NCBI GenBank assembly: GCA_002429315.1
Contig: DIZC01000040.1
Location: forward strand, 1 to 34,016
Source: Alphaproteobacteria bacterium UBA6038
GTDB taxonomy: Bacteria; Pseudomonadota; Alphaproteobacteria; Micropepsales; Micropepsaceae
Length of the DNA: 34,016 nt
Reading direction: 5' to 3'
Shown here: one piece after another, positions 33,939 to 34,016 of the stretch
Layout: the number at the start of each line of letters is the position of its first letter
How positions within the stretch are numbered: the first letter of the stretch is position 1
Made by a program: the position numbers and the translations under genes
The notes under the pieces: generated by a model
Databases searched by the model: none
Told to the model about the DNA's origin: nothing
What the model saw: the letters and a program-made list of their open reading frames with translations, nothing else

Positions 33939-34016
33939 ATGATCGCGGTCAAATGCGCAGCGAGCGTGGCTGCCAGTGCTTTTGCTCTGCTGTTGGCCGG
34001 TGAAGCCGCGGGTGCC
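33939..34016 (+). CDS. Start of an exported protein gene, runs off the window
   Basis: ATG 33939 follows TTGGGGGA at 33925-33932 and opens 26 codons to the window end. They encode a typical signal peptide: basic Lys at residue 5, hydrophobic core AASAFALLLAG, and small residues near the end. The mature protein is outside, so no function can be given. Confidence 0.6.
   Translation, partial: MIAVKCAASVAASAFALLLAGEAAGA

Noticed and set aside
1..34016. CRISPR arrays or tandem repeats
   Set aside because: No regularly spaced direct repeats were noticed on reading; this was by eye only.

Overview
The window is high-GC bacterial DNA that reads as an alphaproteobacterial chromosome. The evidence is a TonB-dependent receptor of the Caulobacter/Xanthomonas type, an HWE-type histidine kinase, a DUF6491 secreted protein, an EIIA-HPr-EI fusion PTS, and pervasive ATGA stop/start coupling between genes. 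I cannot name the genus from sequence alone.

Region 1 (1-11177, + strand) is an amino-sugar (GlcNAc/chitooligosaccharide) uptake locus. It holds the 3' part of an outer-membrane TonB-dependent receptor, a terminator, a GH20 beta-N-acetylhexosaminidase lipoprotein, a three-domain phosphotransferase fusion (EIIA-HPr-EI, NagF-like), a IIC-IIB permease (NagE-like) with an extra degenerate IIB domain, and an MFS transporter with an N-terminal two-helix extension. Together they would bring oligosaccharide across the outer membrane, hydrolyse it, and import and phosphorylate GlcNAc. The genes nagA and nagB are not in the window.

Region 2 (about 11300-19620) is a mosaic of mobile and broken DNA. It contains an IS1595-family transposase split by a frameshift, with two small genes beside it; a secreted beta-propeller gene broken by a frameshift and cut short next to that IS; and a second, apparently intact IS1595/ISXO2-like element carrying a small membrane-protein passenger gene. 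That second element sits at the 5' edge of a truncated secreted-protein ORF. Further on are a DUF6491 gene and a decayed tyrosine-recombinase gene with several frameshifts, followed about 180 bp away by a fragment resembling the 3' end of a tRNA, which looks like an old attachment site.

Region 3 (19620-26811) has an HWE-type sensor kinase (- strand) divergent from a five-gene + strand operon. The operon encodes an N-acyl-D-amino-acid deacylase-like amidohydrolase, 4-hydroxyphenylpyruvate dioxygenase, homogentisate dioxygenase, fumarylacetoacetate hydrolase and maleylacetoacetate isomerase. The last four form a complete homogentisate route from 4-hydroxyphenylpyruvate to fumarate and acetoacetate.

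Region 4 (26815-33038, - strand) is a tightly coupled seven-gene run, in transcription order: M20 amidohydrolase with a His/Cys tail, DUF423 membrane protein, epoxide-hydrolase-like enzyme, PlsC-like acyltransferase, and lutA, lutB, lutC (L-lactate oxidation). It ends 3 bp from the end of the tyrosine operon. Divergent from it is a second alpha/beta hydrolase (33105-33866), and the window closes with the first 26 codons of an exported protein. No CRISPR array, rRNA operon or intact tRNA was seen.
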